Shown: in pieces, positions 6,298 through 7,203 of the stretch
Layout: every line of letters begins with the position of its first letter
Position numbering within the stretch: the first letter of the stretch is position 1
Assembly: GCA_023417975.1 (NCBI GenBank)
Contig: JAEZDX010000139.1
Span: 1-7,203 of the forward strand
Reading direction: 5' to 3'
DNA from: Bacillota bacterium
Lineage (GTDB): Bacteria; Bacillota; Clostridia; Clostridiales; Clostridiaceae
Length of the DNA: 7,203 nt
Notes under the pieces: model-generated
What the model was told of the DNA's origin: nothing
The model's database searches: none
Seen by the model: only the letters and a program-made list of their open reading frames with translations
Made by a program: the position numbers and the translations under genes

Positions 6298-7203
6298 CAT
6301 TTATTTTTTCAGGTCAAGGTTCCCAATATACTGGAATGGGAAAGGAATTATATGATAATTTTATAAAAAGCAAAGATATTTTTGATATAGCAAATTCTCA
6401 GCTTGGCTTTGATTTAGCTGAAACGTGTTTCACGGGAAGTAAGGAACAATTAAATGTTACTGAAATAACGCAGCCCGCAGTTCTCACTGTGAGTGTAGCA
6501 GCCATGAAGGCGTTGGAAAGTCAGGGTATAAAGGCAGATGTGACTGCCGGCTTCAGTCTTGGTGAATATTCTGCATTGATTTGCAGCAAAGCCTTGGAAT
6601 TTGAAGAGGGAGTTAAGCTTGTAAGAAAAAGAGGGAAATATATGCAGGAGGCTGTACCGGTTGGAAAAGGCGGAATGGCAGCTATCCTTGGCTTAGATAA
6701 AAATTTAGTGTTGGAAGGATGCAAAGAAGCATCGGTACTCGGTACAGTTGAAGCAGTAAATTTTAACTGTCCGGGACAGATAGTAATTGCCGGCGAAACT
6801 GAGGCGCTAAAGGCAGCAGTATCGATTTTAACAAGTAAAGGCGGTAAAGGTATAACCTTACCGGTCAGTGCCCCTTTTCACAGTTCCTTATTAAAGCCTG
6901 CAGCAGAAAAGCTTCAAAAAGAGCTTCAAAGCATAAAAATTGGTGATATGCAAATACCTGTGTTAACTGATGTACACGGGGATTATATAGATTGTAAAGA
7001 TTCAATTAAAGATTTATTGGTAAAGCAGGCGATGAGTCCTGTGCTTTGGGAAGATATAATAAGAAGAATGCTCGGTGACGGGATAGATACATTTATTGAG
7101 TTAGGCCCTGGAAAAACCTTGACCGGATTCTTAAGAAAGATAGATAGAAATGTAAAGGCGTTGAATGTAGAAGATTTAAAATCACTGAACAACACATTAG
7201 AGG
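6285..7203 (+). CDS. fabD: Malonyl-CoA:ACP transacylase (FabD), nearly complete, cut by the right edge
   Basis: FabD transfers malonyl from CoA to ACP, supplying the extender unit. From ATG 6285 there are 306 open codons to the window edge; the family is about 310, so only a few residues are missing. Features are the oxyanion GQGSQ (Gln11), nucleophile Ser91 in GFSLGEYSAL, Arg116, the NFNCPGQIVIAG block at 159-170, catalytic His199 in SAPFHS, Gln248 and the ELGPGKTL block at 272-279. The residue before the serine is Phe where E. coli has His (GHSLG). The start overlaps the end of fabK by 13 bases, with GAGGTG (6275-6280) as ribosome site inside fabK, so translation is probably coupled. Further fab or acc genes probably follow beyond the edge. 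Confidence 0.95.
   Translation, partial: MSKIAFIFSGQGSQYTGMGKELYDNFIKSKDIFDIANSQLGFDLAETCFTGSKEQLNVTEITQPAVLTVSVAAMKALESQGIKADVTAGFSLGEYSALICSKALEFEEGVKLVRKRGKYMQEAVPVGKGGMAAILGLDKNLVLEGCKEASVLGTVEAVNFNCPGQIVIAGETEALKAAVSILTSKGGKGITLPVSAPFHSSLLKPAAEKLQKELQSIKIGDMQIPVLTDVHGDYIDCKDSIKDLLVKQAMSPVLWEDIIRRMLGDGIDTFIELGPGKTLTGFLRKIDRNVKALNVEDLKSLNNTLE

Overview
The window is AT-rich, with strong AGGAGG-type ribosome binding sites, short intergenic gaps and a FabK-type fatty-acid synthesis cluster led by a MarR/FabT-like regulator. This points to a low-GC Firmicute, most likely of the Clostridia or a close relative. The species cannot be named from this sequence alone. Nothing here suggests a phage, transposon, CRISPR array, rRNA or tRNA.

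Layout. Positions 1-581 (minus strand) hold the N-terminal part of a ThrE/YjjP-like threonine/serine exporter. It is transcribed divergently from glyA across a 165-base gap that contains a good promoter for each direction. Positions 747-3295 (plus strand) form an apparent three-gene operon: glyA (serine hydroxymethyltransferase), a small flavin reductase-like protein, and a PHP-family phosphoesterase of the histidinol-phosphatase type. The last two genes overlap by 8 bases. A perfect 17-bp hairpin at 3312-3349 ends this unit.

After about 150 bases with no recognisable gene comes a near-consensus promoter (3498-3526). It is followed directly by two FabT-like palindromic boxes 16 bp apart. The type II fatty-acid synthesis operon follows: fabT-like regulator, fabH, acpP, fabK and fabD, which runs off the right edge. 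FabD makes malonyl-ACP, AcpP carries the chain, FabH starts chains from acyl-CoA, and FabK reduces the enoyl-ACP. FabT-type regulators in streptococci sense long acyl-ACP and repress this operon, and the operator position here fits the same feedback loop.

The most notable observation is that fabH is interrupted by a single in-frame TAA (4892-4894). The codon sits where the family has an aromatic residue or His, two codons before the catalytic Asn. The rest of the protein continues intact in the same frame to a normal end at 5038. It is therefore a very recent nonsense mutation, a sequencing error, or (unlikely) a read-through site. A second point is a 13-bp hairpin without a U-tract between acpP and fabK. 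I did not find a clearly novel multi-gene system. The rest is an ordinary core-metabolism region.
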